Shown one piece after another: positions 45,710 to 53,418 of a stretch of 64,000 nt of DNA. Each line of letters begins with the position of its first letter. The stretch's first letter is position 1. Made by a program: the position numbers and the translations under genes. This stretch comes from JBQTKD01 sp052389435 (GTDB taxonomy: Bacteria; Actinomycetota; Actinomycetes; Sporichthyales; Sporichthyaceae), in assembly GCA_052389435.1 (NCBI GenBank), contig JBQTIB010000002.1, positions 3,868 through 67,867 of the forward strand. The letters are read 5' to 3'. The notes under the pieces were generated by a model. It searched no databases. It was not told the origin of the DNA and saw only the letters and a list, made by a program, of their open reading frames with translations.

Positions 45710-47039
45710 GGGTGCCCCGCGGCCGGTAGACCTTGATCGTCCCGGTGTCGTCGGGTCCGTAGGTCCGCGTCTCCTCCGGGTCGTCCTCCTCGAGGGCCTC
45801 CCTGCCCCGCCAGTCCTCGGGCAGCAGGTGGTCCAGGACGTCGTCGACGCTGACCACGCCGACGAGGCGACGTTCGGCGTCGACGACCGGAGCGGCGACC
45901 ATGTTGTAGGTGGCGAGATAGCTGGTGACGTCGGCCAGCGAGGTGTCCGGGGACAGCGCCTTGAGCTCGCGGTCCAGCGCGGTGGTGATCAGCTGCGACG
46001 GCGGTTCGCGCAGCAGGCGCTGGAAGTGCGCGACGCCGAGGAACTTGCCCGTCGGCGTCTCCAGCGGCGGACGGCAGATGTAGACCAGCGCCGCCATCGC
46101 CGGGGTCAGGTCCCGCTGCCGGATCCGGGCGAGGGCCTCGGCCACCGTCGCGTTCGGCGGCAGGATCACCGCCTCGGTCGTCATGAGGCCACCGGCGGTG
46201 TCGTCCGCGTACGCGAGCAGCCGACGCACGTCCTTGGCCTCGTCCGGCTCCATCAGGTCGAGCAGGCGTTCCTGCTCGTCGCTGGACAGCTCGCCGAGCA
46301 GGTCGGCGGCGTCGTCGGGCTGCATTGCCTCCAGGACGTCCGCGGCGCGGTCGGAGTCGAGCTGGGTCAGGATTTCGACCTGGTCGTCTTCGGGAAGTTC
46401 TTCGAGGACGTCGGCGAGCCGGTCGTCGTCGAGCGCCGCGGCGACCTCCGCGCGGCGCTTGGGGGAGAGCTCGTGCATGACGTGCGCGAGGTCGGCCGGG
46501 CGCAGCTTGTCGAAGGTGGCGAGCATGTTCGCCGCGCCCTGCACGACGTGCGCACCCGCGAGGCCCTCGACGGCGTCCCACGGGACCGTCAACGACTCTC
46601 CGCGTCGCCGCAGCCGCCCCACGCCGTGCCCGCCGCCGCGACGGACGTGGACCTTGGAGGCGATCCAGTCGCGGTTGCGGGCCTGCTCCATGGCGATGTC
46701 GATGACGGTGACCTCGTCGCCCTCGCCCACCAGCACCACCTTGCGGTCCAGCAGTTCGGCCAGGACCAGGGTCTCGTCGGTGCGCTGCTCGAAACGACGC
46801 AGGTTCACCACGCCGGTGGTGATGACCTCGCCGCGGTCCAGCGAGGTGACCCGGGACATCGGCACGAAGATCCGGCGGCGCGGTTGCACTTCGACGACCA
46901 GGCCGATGACCTTGGTGACCTCGCCGACGGGCCGCACGTGGGCGACGACGTCCCGGACGCGACCGACCTGCTCGCCGTTCGGATCGAACACGGCCAGACC
47001 GGCGAGGCGGGCCGCGAAAACGCGGGTGGGTCCGGACAT
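45702..47039 (-). CDS. PRC-barrel, MgtE_N and CBS-domain protein
   Basis: A 445-residue soluble protein. A PRC-barrel-like part (GLAVFDPNGEQVGRVRDVV) comes first, then a second such repeat. An MgtE N-terminal helical superhelix follows (DRLADVLEELPEDDQVEILTQL and repeats). Two CBS domains follow (TAGGLMTTEAVILPPNATV and VDAERRLVGVVSVDDVLDHLL). It lacks the MgtE membrane channel, so it is a sensor or scaffold and not a transporter. It resembles M. tuberculosis Rv1232c. ATG 47039 opens the family start MSGPTRVFAARL. Confidence 0.9.
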   Translation of the reverse strand: MSGPTRVFAARLAGLAVFDPNGEQVGRVRDVVAHVRPVGEVTKVIGLVVEVQPRRRIFVPMSRVTSLDRGEVITTGVVNLRRFEQRTDETLVLAELLDRKVVLVGEGDEVTVIDIAMEQARNRDWIASKVHVRRGGGHGVGRLRRRGESLTVPWDAVEGLAGAHVVQGAANMLATFDKLRPADLAHVMHELSPKRRAEVAAALDDDRLADVLEELPEDDQVEILTQLDSDRAADVLEAMQPDDAADLLGELSSDEQERLLDLMEPDEAKDVRRLLAYADDTAGGLMTTEAVILPPNATVAEALARIRQRDLTPAMAALVYICRPPLETPTGKFLGVAHFQRLLREPPSQLITTALDRELKALSPDTSLADVTSYLATYNMVAAPVVDAERRLVGVVSVDDVLDHLLPEDWRGREALEEDDPEETRTYGPDDTGTIKVYRPRGTHG

Positions 47040-47233
47040 CGCTCGACCCTCCCGTGCGCGTAGGGGCTGCTCCCGCTGGATGTGGGCCGCAGGCAATCTG
47101 CCCCGGCTCGGCACAGGTTAGCGGCTGCAACGGTCCGATCCGGGCCACCGCCGCCGTGCCGGTGACGTCGCGGCCCGCGGCCGCGGGGCGAGGTAGACGC
47201 GCGGGTGAACGCGGGGCCACCGATACTTGGCCG

Positions 47234-48178
47234 GTGAGCGACGCCCGGCCCGCAGCCGACTCTGCGCCGGGGCCGCGCCCGTTCGGCGGCGTCGCGCACT
47301 CCGACCTGATGGTGCTGATGGTTGCCGCGGCCGCAGTCTCCACCTCCGGTCCGATGATCGCCGCGCTCGCCGCGCCGGCCCTGGCCATCGCGTTCTGGCG
47401 CAACTTCCTCGGTACGGCCGCAACTGCGGTGGTGGTCGGCGCACGACCCGGCCTGCGCCGGGAACTGCGCGGTCTTACGGCGCGTCAGCTTCGCCTCAGC
47501 GCCGTCGCAGGCGTGTTGCTCGCGGCCCACTTCGCGACCTGGACACCGAGCCTGAGCTACACCACGGTCGCCTCCGCCACCGCCCTGGTGTCCACGCAGC
47601 CGGTCTGGACGGCGATCGGCCTACGACTGCTGGGCACGCCGGTTTCCCGAGCGACCTGGATCGGCATCGGCGCCGCAATGCTCGGGGTGGTGCTGCTGAC
47701 CGGCGCGGACCTCGCCGTCTCGTCTCGGGCGCTGGGCGGGGACCTGCTCGCGCTCGTCGCGGGCGCGCTCGCGGCTGCGTACATGATCGTGGGGCAGGAA
47801 GTCCGACGCACCGTCAGTACCGCCGTCTACACGACGGTCTGCTACGGAATCTGTGCCGCGACGCTGCTCGCCGTGGCTCTGGCGGCGGGGGTCCAACTCG
47901 GCGGCTACGACGGCGAAACCTGGCTGCGGCTGATCGCCCTGACGGTGACCGCACAACTGCTCGGGCACACCCTGTTCAACCGCGTCGTCGGCCGGGTGGG
48001 GGCAACCCTCGCCGCGACGGTCATCCTGCTCGAAGTCCCGGGCGCCGCCCTGATCGCGTGGTGGCTGCTCGACCAGACCCCGCCGCCCGCGGCGCTGCCG
48101 GCGGGCGCCCTGCTGCTGGCCGGCGTCTACCTCGTCGTGCGCGCCGAGGGGCGCCGAACGTCCCTGCCGGTGGACTGA
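47234..48178 (+). CDS. EamA-type (drug/metabolite) transporter
   Basis: A 314-residue membrane protein with about ten helices in two EamA repeats; the first contains AFWRNFLGTAATAV and SYTTVASATALVSTQPVWTA. The C-terminal repeat has LGHTLFNRVVGRVGATLAATVILLEVPGAAL. Such proteins export amino acids, metabolites or drugs. It is divergent from the MgtE_N gene. GATACT six bases before GTG 47234 fits the leaderless pattern. Confidence 0.87.
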   Translation: MSDARPAADSAPGPRPFGGVAHSDLMVLMVAAAAVSTSGPMIAALAAPALAIAFWRNFLGTAATAVVVGARPGLRRELRGLTARQLRLSAVAGVLLAAHFATWTPSLSYTTVASATALVSTQPVWTAIGLRLLGTPVSRATWIGIGAAMLGVVLLTGADLAVSSRALGGDLLALVAGALAAAYMIVGQEVRRTVSTAVYTTVCYGICAATLLAVALAAGVQLGGYDGETWLRLIALTVTAQLLGHTLFNRVVGRVGATLAATVILLEVPGAALIAWWLLDQTPPPAALPAGALLLAGVYLVVRAEGRRTSLPVD

Positions 48179-48232
48179 GCAATGCCGAACGGGCGGGCGC
48201 CCCTCGGCAGCCCGCCCGTTCCGTGCCCGTGG

Positions 48233-49012
48233 CTAGCGGCAGGTGATGCCGCCGTCGATGACCAGTTCGGTGCCGGTCTGCCAGCTCGCCTCGTCCGAGG
48301 CGATGTACAGCACGCCCATGGCGATGTCCATCGGCATGCCGTAGCGGCCCAGCGGATGCGCGGCGGAGAGCGCGTCCCACGTCGCGTCCGCGTCGCCGGT
48401 GTTGTCGGCGAGCAGTTGGACCATCGGGGTGCGGGTGTAGCTCGGGTGCACCGAGTTGATCCGGATGTTGTAGCCGTTGCTCGCGCAGTGCAGTGCCGCG
48501 GACTTGGTGAACAGACGTACCGCGCCCTTCGAGGCGTTGTACGCGGCCAGGTTCTCGATGCCGACGAGGCCGGCGATCGAGGAGATGTTGACGATCGACC
48601 CGCCCTTGGGATTCTCGTTGTTCTTCATGACCTTGATGCCGGCGCGGGTGCCGAGGAACACGGCCTCGCTGTTGATGGCGTTGACGCGGCGCCAGCCCTC
48701 GAGGGTGGTGTCCTCGACGTTGGCGTCGAGCACGATGCCCGCGTTGTTGACGAGGATGTCCAGTCGGCCGTGCTCGGCGACCACGCGGGCGAGCAGTTCG
48801 TCCCAGGTGTTCTCTTCGGTCACGTCCTGGTGGAGGTAGACGGCCTTGCCGCCCGAGGCCTCGATCTCCTTGGCCACGCGCTCGCCGTCGTCGTCGAGGA
48901 TGTCGGTCAGGACGACGGTCGCGCCTTCCTGCGCCATCACGCGTCCGGTGGCCTCGCCCAGTCCGCGCGCTCCACCGGTAATGAACGCAACCTTGCCTGC
49001 AACCCGTCCCAC
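48233..49012 (-). CDS. Short-chain dehydrogenase/reductase
   Basis: A 259-residue SDR. TGGARGLG (12-19) binds the cofactor, and D37 after VVLTD favours NAD. NNAG is at 89-92 and the catalytic S144/S145, Y158 and K162 are in place. It resembles hydroxysteroid and cyclopentanol dehydrogenases. GTG 49012, with GGAGG four bases upstream, is preferred over the in-frame GTG at 49036. Substrate unknown. Confidence 0.87.
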   Translation of the reverse strand: MGRVAGKVAFITGGARGLGEATGRVMAQEGATVVLTDILDDDGERVAKEIEASGGKAVYLHQDVTEENTWDELLARVVAEHGRLDILVNNAGIVLDANVEDTTLEGWRRVNAINSEAVFLGTRAGIKVMKNNENPKGGSIVNISSIAGLVGIENLAAYNASKGAVRLFTKSAALHCASNGYNIRINSVHPSYTRTPMVQLLADNTGDADATWDALSAAHPLGRYGMPMDIAMGVLYIASDEASWQTGTELVIDGGITCR

Positions 49013-49075
49013 GGTTCCTCCACTGCTCGTCGACACTGACGGCTCGGACCCTAGGCGAGGCTGCTCAATTCGGCG

Positions 49076-49243
49076 TTAACGCCGGGGCAGGAGGCCGCGC
49101 CGGTAGGCCGCGATCAGCCGTCGTGGGACGAGGATCCGCTCGCCGTCCACGACGATCGGGACGAGGTCGGGGGTCGAGGCCTTCCAGTTTGCGCGGCGCG
49201 AACGGGTGTTGCTCCGCGAGGTCTTGCGCTTGGGAACGGCCAT
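49076..49243 (-). CDS. rpmF: 50S ribosomal protein L32, zinc-independent form
   Basis: Only 55 residues, MAVPKRKTSRSNTRSRRAN at the start and LIAAYRRGLLPRR at the end. It has no cysteine at all, so it is the C-minus variant that does not hold zinc. It faces the Zur-box-like palindrome from the other side of the divergent region. Together with L31, S18, L33, L28 and S14 it forms a set of zinc-free replacements for ribosomal proteins. Confidence 0.92.
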   Translation of the reverse strand: MAVPKRKTSRSNTRSRRANWKASTPDLVPIVVDGERILVPRRLIAAYRRGLLPRR

Positions 49244-49277
49244 GGCGTGGAGCCTCTCTGGGGTGGCGGACTTGCGT

Positions 49278-49298
49278 TAACGACAATGGTTATCGTTA
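49278..49298. promoter_or_regulatory. Zur-box-like palindrome
   Basis: A 21-base element with inverted ends TAACGA and TCGTTA around CAATGGTTA lies in the divergent space between rpmF and rpmE. The A/T-rich core and symmetry resemble actinobacterial Zur operators upstream of C-minus ribosomal genes. Gene content supports the call; binding is inferred. Confidence 0.65.
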
Positions 49299-49332
49299 TG
49301 CTGTGGCTGTTGTCCAGCGCGAGGAGCTCGCA

Positions 49333-49575
49333 GTGAAGAAAGACATCCACCCGACCTACGACTTCGTCGTGTTTCGCGACAGGGACGCGGACTTCGCCTT
49401 CCTCACCCGATCGACCGCGCGCAGCAACGCCACCGTCGAGTGGTCCGACGGCCGGACCTATCCGGTGATCGACGTGCAGATCTCGAGTGCGAGCCACCCC
49501 TTCTACACCGGCAAGCAGCGTGTGCTCGACACCGCGGGCCGGGTGGAGAAGTTCAAGCGCCGCTACGCCGGCTGA
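49333..49575 (+). CDS. rpmE2: 50S ribosomal protein L31 type B
   Basis: An 80-residue L31B: MKKDIHPTYDFVVFRD at the start, TRSTARSNATVEWSDG, and the tail SHPFYTGKQRVLDTAGRVEKF. It has no CxxC, in contrast to zinc-binding L31. GTG 49333 has GAGGAG eight bases upstream. It is the first gene of the forward transcript behind the Zur-like palindrome. Replacement of the zinc form frees zinc under starvation. Confidence 0.95.
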   Translation: MKKDIHPTYDFVVFRDRDADFAFLTRSTARSNATVEWSDGRTYPVIDVQISSASHPFYTGKQRVLDTAGRVEKFKRRYAG

Positions 49576-49606
49576 CCGCCCGCCGAAAACAGGGACGAGG
49601 ATCCGA

Positions 49607-49858
49607 ATGCCCAAGCCGCCCGCCCGGGCCCGCACTCCCCGCAAGAAGCGCAACCCGCTCGACGCGGCCAAGATCGACTACATCGACTACAAGGACGTTG
49701 CGCTGCTGCGCAAGTTCATCTCCGACCGCGGCAAGATCCGCTCGGCGCGGGTGAGCGGGGTGACGATGCAGCAACAGCGTCAGCTTGCGAAGGCAATCAA
49801 GAACGCCCGCGAGATGGCGCTTCTGCCCTACGGCTCGGACCCGACCCGGCGCTCCTGA
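49607..49858 (+). CDS. rpsR2: 30S ribosomal protein S18, zinc-free form
   Basis: An 83-residue S18 with the core KIDYIDYKDVALLRKFISDRGKI and SGVTMQQQRQLAKAIKNAREMALLPY. The Cys residues that precede the core in zinc-type S18 are absent. GACGAGG precedes ATG 49607. It follows rpmE2 by 31 bases. Confidence 0.94.
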   Translation: MPKPPARARTPRKKRNPLDAAKIDYIDYKDVALLRKFISDRGKIRSARVSGVTMQQQRQLAKAIKNAREMALLPYGSDPTRRS

Positions 49859-49906
49859 GCGGCCTTCCATCCCCTTCCGCCCGTTCGACCACAGAGGACG
49901 CCTTCG

Positions 49907-50215
49907 ATGCCCCCACCCCAGATGACGCCCGAGCAGCGCACGGCCGCGCTGGCCAAGGCGCGCGCCGCCCAGCAGGAGCGCTCGGCCATGATCGCCGCGG
50001 TGCGCAGCGGTGAACTGGCGCTGCCTCAGGTGTTCGAGCGCACCGACGACATCGCCCGCCGCACCCGGCTGGGCCAGGTCCTGCGGGCCCTGCCCGGCTA
50101 CGGCCCGGTCAAGGTCGCGGCGCTGTGCACCGAGGTCGGCGTCGACCCCGACCGCCGTCTCGGCGTGCTCGCCGCACCGCAGCGGGCGCGTCTGCTGGAG
50201 TTGGTCGGCCAGTGA
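49907..50215 (+). CDS. mIHF-like (actinobacterial integration host factor) paralogue
   Basis: A 102-residue basic protein. The N-terminal helix MTPEQRTAALAKARAAQQERS and the H2TH-type core RLGQVLRALPGYGPVKVAAL follow the plan of actinobacterial IHF (mIHF), whose core has a similar LPGVGK motif. mIHF is normally an essential nucleoid protein encoded next to gmk; here it sits among zinc-free ribosomal genes. It is therefore a divergent second copy, possibly expressed only under zinc limitation. Its last bases overlap the next GTG. Confidence 0.78.
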   Translation: MPPPQMTPEQRTAALAKARAAQQERSAMIAAVRSGELALPQVFERTDDIARRTRLGQVLRALPGYGPVKVAALCTEVGVDPDRRLGVLAAPQRARLLELVGQ

Positions 50216-51297
50216 GCGCAACCGTGCTGCTGGTTTCCAGTATGGATCCGGTGCTGCGCGAGACGGCCATCGCAATCCTGGGCTGCGACCTGCCCGACGT
50301 TGCCGTCCTCGGCTACGAAACGCTGCCGGACGGCGGTGGCCTGCGCAGAACCTGGTCGGCGTCTCGGTCCGCGCCGCAGGTCGAGTCGGTCGAGGTGCGC
50401 GACTGTTTGACCTGCGCCGTCCGGGCCGACCTGCGCACGTCGATCGACGCGCTCCTCGCGCGCGGGGCCGTGCGGATCGTGGTCGGCCTGCCGGTCACGA
50501 TGGACCCGGTCCCGATCTGCTTCGACCTGCAGCGAGAAGACGGTCCGGTCTCGCTCGCCGCCTCGCTCGGGGTGCTCGACGCGAACACCCTGCCCGAGGA
50601 TCTGTTCGGCACCGACCTACTCGCCGACCGGAACTCGGCGCTCGGCGAATACGACCGCCGCTCGGTCGGCGAGGCCTTGGCCCGACAGATCGAAACAGTC
50701 GACCTGCTCCTGCTCGCCGAACGACCCGACGCGCACGCGAACGCTCTGCTCGACCACGTCGTCGGGCCGGTGCCGAGCCGCTGCGATCTGTTCGATCTCG
50801 ACGCCGCTTCGGCATTCGCGCGTCGGCGCCCGGCGGAGTTGACCCGGCGTGGAGACCTGCGGATCGCGGCCGGCACGGGAGCGCCCAACGCCCACGGCGT
50901 GTGGACCCTCGACCTGACCTCCTGGAAGCCGTTCCACCCGCAGCGCCTGCAGGACCGGTTGGCTCGGCTGGGCGGGGGGCGCCTGCGCGGCCGTGGCTAC
51001 TTCTGGCTGCCGACTCGCCCGCAGCTGCAGTGTGCGTGGGACGGCGCCGGCGGCCAGCTGTCGATCGGCGAACTGGACCGGTGGGACACCCCGCCGAGCA
51101 CACGCCTGGTGATCACCGGAACGGACTCCGATCCGCGCGCGGTGCGTCGGGCGTTCGAAGGGTCGCTGCTGACCGACGCCGAACTCGCCGCCGGCCTCGC
51201 ACTGTGGAGCGAGCGCGAAGACGGCCTGGACCTGTGGCTGGGCCCGCGCGAGGAGCACTGCGACGAAAGCGTCGACCTGCTGGCCGAGGAGGACTAG
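50212..51297 (+). CDS. CobW/COG0523-like protein lacking a P-loop
   Basis: A 361-residue protein. The N-terminus reads VLLVSSMDPVLRETAI where GTP-binding COG0523 proteins have GxxGxGKT, so Walker A is gone. C65-LT-C68 sits at the position of the family CxCC metal motif, and the C-terminal CobW_C domain is intact (RLGGGRLRGRGYFWLPTRPQ). COG0523 proteins are zinc chaperones, and Zur often controls them. This one may bind metal but cannot use GTP as normal members do. Its GTG overlaps the mIHF-like gene. Confidence 0.75.
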   Translation: MSATVLLVSSMDPVLRETAIAILGCDLPDVAVLGYETLPDGGGLRRTWSASRSAPQVESVEVRDCLTCAVRADLRTSIDALLARGAVRIVVGLPVTMDPVPICFDLQREDGPVSLAASLGVLDANTLPEDLFGTDLLADRNSALGEYDRRSVGEALARQIETVDLLLLAERPDAHANALLDHVVGPVPSRCDLFDLDAASAFARRRPAELTRRGDLRIAAGTGAPNAHGVWTLDLTSWKPFHPQRLQDRLARLGGGRLRGRGYFWLPTRPQLQCAWDGAGGQLSIGELDRWDTPPSTRLVITGTDSDPRAVRRAFEGSLLTDAELAAGLALWSEREDGLDLWLGPREEHCDESVDLLAEED

Positions 51298-51347
51298 CCC
51301 TCGGCACGCCGATCCATCCACCACCGACTACCCCCAGGAGGGGACCC

Positions 51348-51515
51348 GTGGGCAAGCGCGACGCCCTGCGACCGATCGTCAAACTGCGCTCGACCGCAGG
51401 AACCGGCTACACCTACGTCACCAAGAAGAACCGTCGCAACGACCCCGAGCGCCTGGTGCTGCGCAAGTTCGATCCGGTCGTCCGCCGCCACGTCGAGTTC
51501 CGCGAGGAGCGCTGA
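51348..51515 (+). CDS. rpmG2: 50S ribosomal protein L33, zinc-free form
   Basis: A 55-residue L33: GKRDALRPIVKLRSTAGTGYTY, then TKKNRRNDPERLVLRKFDP. No cysteines, so C-minus. GTG 51348 has AGGAGGGG upstream. L28 begins one base after its stop, a usual pairing. Confidence 0.94.
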   Translation: MGKRDALRPIVKLRSTAGTGYTYVTKKNRRNDPERLVLRKFDPVVRRHVEFREER

Positions 51516-51516
51516 G

Positions 51517-51753
51517 ATGTCCAACGTCTGCATGCTCACCGGAGCCAAGCCCGGCTTCGGGCACAACATCTCCCACTCGCATCGGCGCACCAAGCGACGG
51601 TTCGACGTCAACATCCAGCACAAGCGCTTCTTTCTGCCGAGCGAGAACCGGATGGTGCGTCTGACGCTGTCGGCGCGCGGCCTGAAGACGGTGGACAAGA
51701 TCGGCATCGAAGCGGCCGTGCGCCGCATCCGCGCCAACGGCGGGAAGGTCTGA
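51517..51753 (+). CDS. rpmB2: 50S ribosomal protein L28
   Basis: A 78-residue L28 with VCMLTGAKPGFGHNISHSHRRTKRRF and SARGLKTVDKIGIEAAVRR. It keeps one cysteine (C5) but no zinc quartet. It is joined to L33 and S14 by 1-base gaps. Confidence 0.94.
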   Translation: MSNVCMLTGAKPGFGHNISHSHRRTKRRFDVNIQHKRFFLPSENRMVRLTLSARGLKTVDKIGIEAAVRRIRANGGKV

Positions 51754-51754
51754 C

Positions 51755-52060
51755 ATGGCGAAGAAAAGCAAGATCGCGCGCAACGACCAGCGACGGGAGA
51801 TCGTCGCCCGGTATGCCGACCGGCGAGCGGAGCTGAAGGAGATCCTGCGCAAGCCGACCACGAGCCCGCAGGACCGAGCCGCGGCCCAGGCCGAACTCGA
51901 CCGCCAGCCCCGCAACGCCAGCGCCACCCGGCTGCGCAACCGCGACCGCGTCGACGGCCGCCCACGCGGCTACCTGCGCGCCTTCGGGCTGTCCCGGGTC
52001 AACCTGCGCGGGCATGCCCACCGGGGCCAGCTGCCCGGAGTGACCAAGTCGAGCTGGTAG
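51755..52060 (+). CDS. rpsN2: 30S ribosomal protein S14, zinc-free long form
   Basis: A 101-residue S14 of the long, C-minus type: MAKKSKIARNDQRREIVARYA and the end RPRGYLRAFGLSRVNLRGHAHRGQLPGVTKSSW. The CxxC pair of short S14 is replaced. It closes the forward ribosomal operon. Confidence 0.95.
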   Translation: MAKKSKIARNDQRREIVARYADRRAELKEILRKPTTSPQDRAAAQAELDRQPRNASATRLRNRDRVDGRPRGYLRAFGLSRVNLRGHAHRGQLPGVTKSSW

Positions 52061-52136
52061 GCGGCCGGAGCCGTCCCGCAAAAACGATCAAGCGCAGCGA
52101 CGCTCGGTCGCTGCGCTCGGGAGAGCCCTTCGAGGG

Positions 52137-52286
52137 CTAGGAGCGTTCGGTGTGGCCGTGCCCGCGAGTCGCCGGAGCGCCGCAGTGCGCGCACGGCATC
52201 CCGGTGGCGCGCGAGACGCCGAGCAGGGGCAGCGTCAGCGGAGAGTGCCGCTGCGAGGGGTCGGCAATCGCGGGAGATCGTCTCAT
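52137..52286 (-). CDS. Small CxxC-containing protein, unknown
   Basis: A 49-residue frame, MRRSPAIADPSQRHSPLTLP at the start and CAHCGAPATRGHGHTERS at the end. CxxC plus two His could bind zinc. Codon usage is coding-like but the ribosome site is weak. It is convergent with rpsN2. I cannot name a family. Confidence 0.42.
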   Translation of the reverse strand: MRRSPAIADPSQRHSPLTLPLLGVSRATGMPCAHCGAPATRGHGHTERS

Positions 52287-52452
52287 CTGCCCATGAGAAC
52301 ACGGACAAACGTCGTTTTCAACGGACCGGGCGGGGGCTCGTGTGACCTGGCGGTCACGCTGGGGTGCGCAACCGCACATGCTGAGCACTCTGCGTGATGG
52401 ATAGGGTTGACGTGTTCCCAGAAGTTATGTCCGTGGAAGGTCGCAGCCCACC

Positions 52453-53418
52453 ATGAGCCAGTCCAGACCGCTTCGTTCGCGCCGCTCCTGCCTCGCCGTT
52501 CCGGGCAGCAACCCGAAGATGCTCGGCAAGGCGCAGGGCCTGCCGGCCGACCAGGTCTTCCTGGACATCGAAGACTCGGTCGCGCCGTTGGCCAAGCCCG
52601 AGGCGCGCAAGAACATCGTCGCCGCCCTCAACGAGGGGGACTGGGGCAACAAGACCCGCGTCGTCCGCGTCAACGACCTGACCACCTCCTGGACCTACCG
52701 CGACACCATCGAGGTCGTCGAGGGCGCGGGGGCGAACCTCGCCTGCATCATGCTGCCGAAGGTGCAGAACGCCGAGCAGGTCGTGTGGCTGGACCTGCTG
52801 CTCACCCAGATCGAGAAGACCATGGGCTTCGAGGTCGGCAAGATCGGCATCGAGGCGCAGATCGAGAACGCCGCCGGCCTGGTGAACGTCGACGCCATCG
52901 CCGCGGCGAGCCCGCGCATCGAGACCATCATCTTCGGCCCGGCCGACTTCATGGCCTCGATCAACATGAAGTCCCTGATCGTCGGCGAGCAGCCCCCGGG
53001 CTACGACGTCGGCGACGCCTACCACTACATCCTGATGCGGATCCTCATGGCGGCCCGCATGCACGACAAGCAGGCCATCGACGGCCCGTACCTGCAGATC
53101 AAGGACGTCGAGGGCTACAAGCGCGTCGCCGGCCGCTCGGCCGCGCTCGGCTTCGACGGCAAGTGGGTCCTGCACCCCGGCCAGGTCGACGCCGCCAACG
53201 AGGTCTACTCCCCGACCCAGGAGGACTACGACCACTCCGAACTCATCCTCGACGCCTACGCCTACTACACCTCCGAGGCGGGCGGCAAGCGCGGCGCCGT
53301 CATGCTGGGCGACGAAATGATCGACGAAGCCTCGGCCAAGATGGCGATCGTCGTGGCCAGCAAGGGCCGCGCGGCCGGCATGGCCCGCACCAAGAAGTTC
53401 GAACCGCCGGCGGACTAG
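52453..53418 (+). CDS. CoA ester lyase (HpcH/HpaI; malyl-CoA/citramalyl-CoA lyase type)
   Basis: A 321-residue TIM-barrel lyase. SCLAVPGSNPKMLGKA is the N-terminal CoA-binding segment, DQVFLDIEDSVAP has the metal acid, and IGIEAQIENAAGLVNV and TIIFGPADFMAS are conserved family strands. WVLHPGQVDAANEVYSP is near the C-terminus. Enzymes of this group cleave malyl-, beta-methylmalyl- or citramalyl-CoA. There are no neighbouring glyoxylate or itaconate genes to decide. A strong hairpin follows the stop by 20 bases. Confidence 0.88.
   Translation: MSQSRPLRSRRSCLAVPGSNPKMLGKAQGLPADQVFLDIEDSVAPLAKPEARKNIVAALNEGDWGNKTRVVRVNDLTTSWTYRDTIEVVEGAGANLACIMLPKVQNAEQVVWLDLLLTQIEKTMGFEVGKIGIEAQIENAAGLVNVDAIAAASPRIETIIFGPADFMASINMKSLIVGEQPPGYDVGDAYHYILMRILMAARMHDKQAIDGPYLQIKDVEGYKRVAGRSAALGFDGKWVLHPGQVDAANEVYSPTQEDYDHSELILDAYAYYTSEAGGKRGAVMLGDEMIDEASAKMAIVVASKGRAAGMARTKKFEPPAD

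Noticed and set aside
52354..53414. C-terminal 350 residues of the SGNH-like protein
   Set aside because: They are exact antisense to a conserved CoA ester lyase and show no domain.
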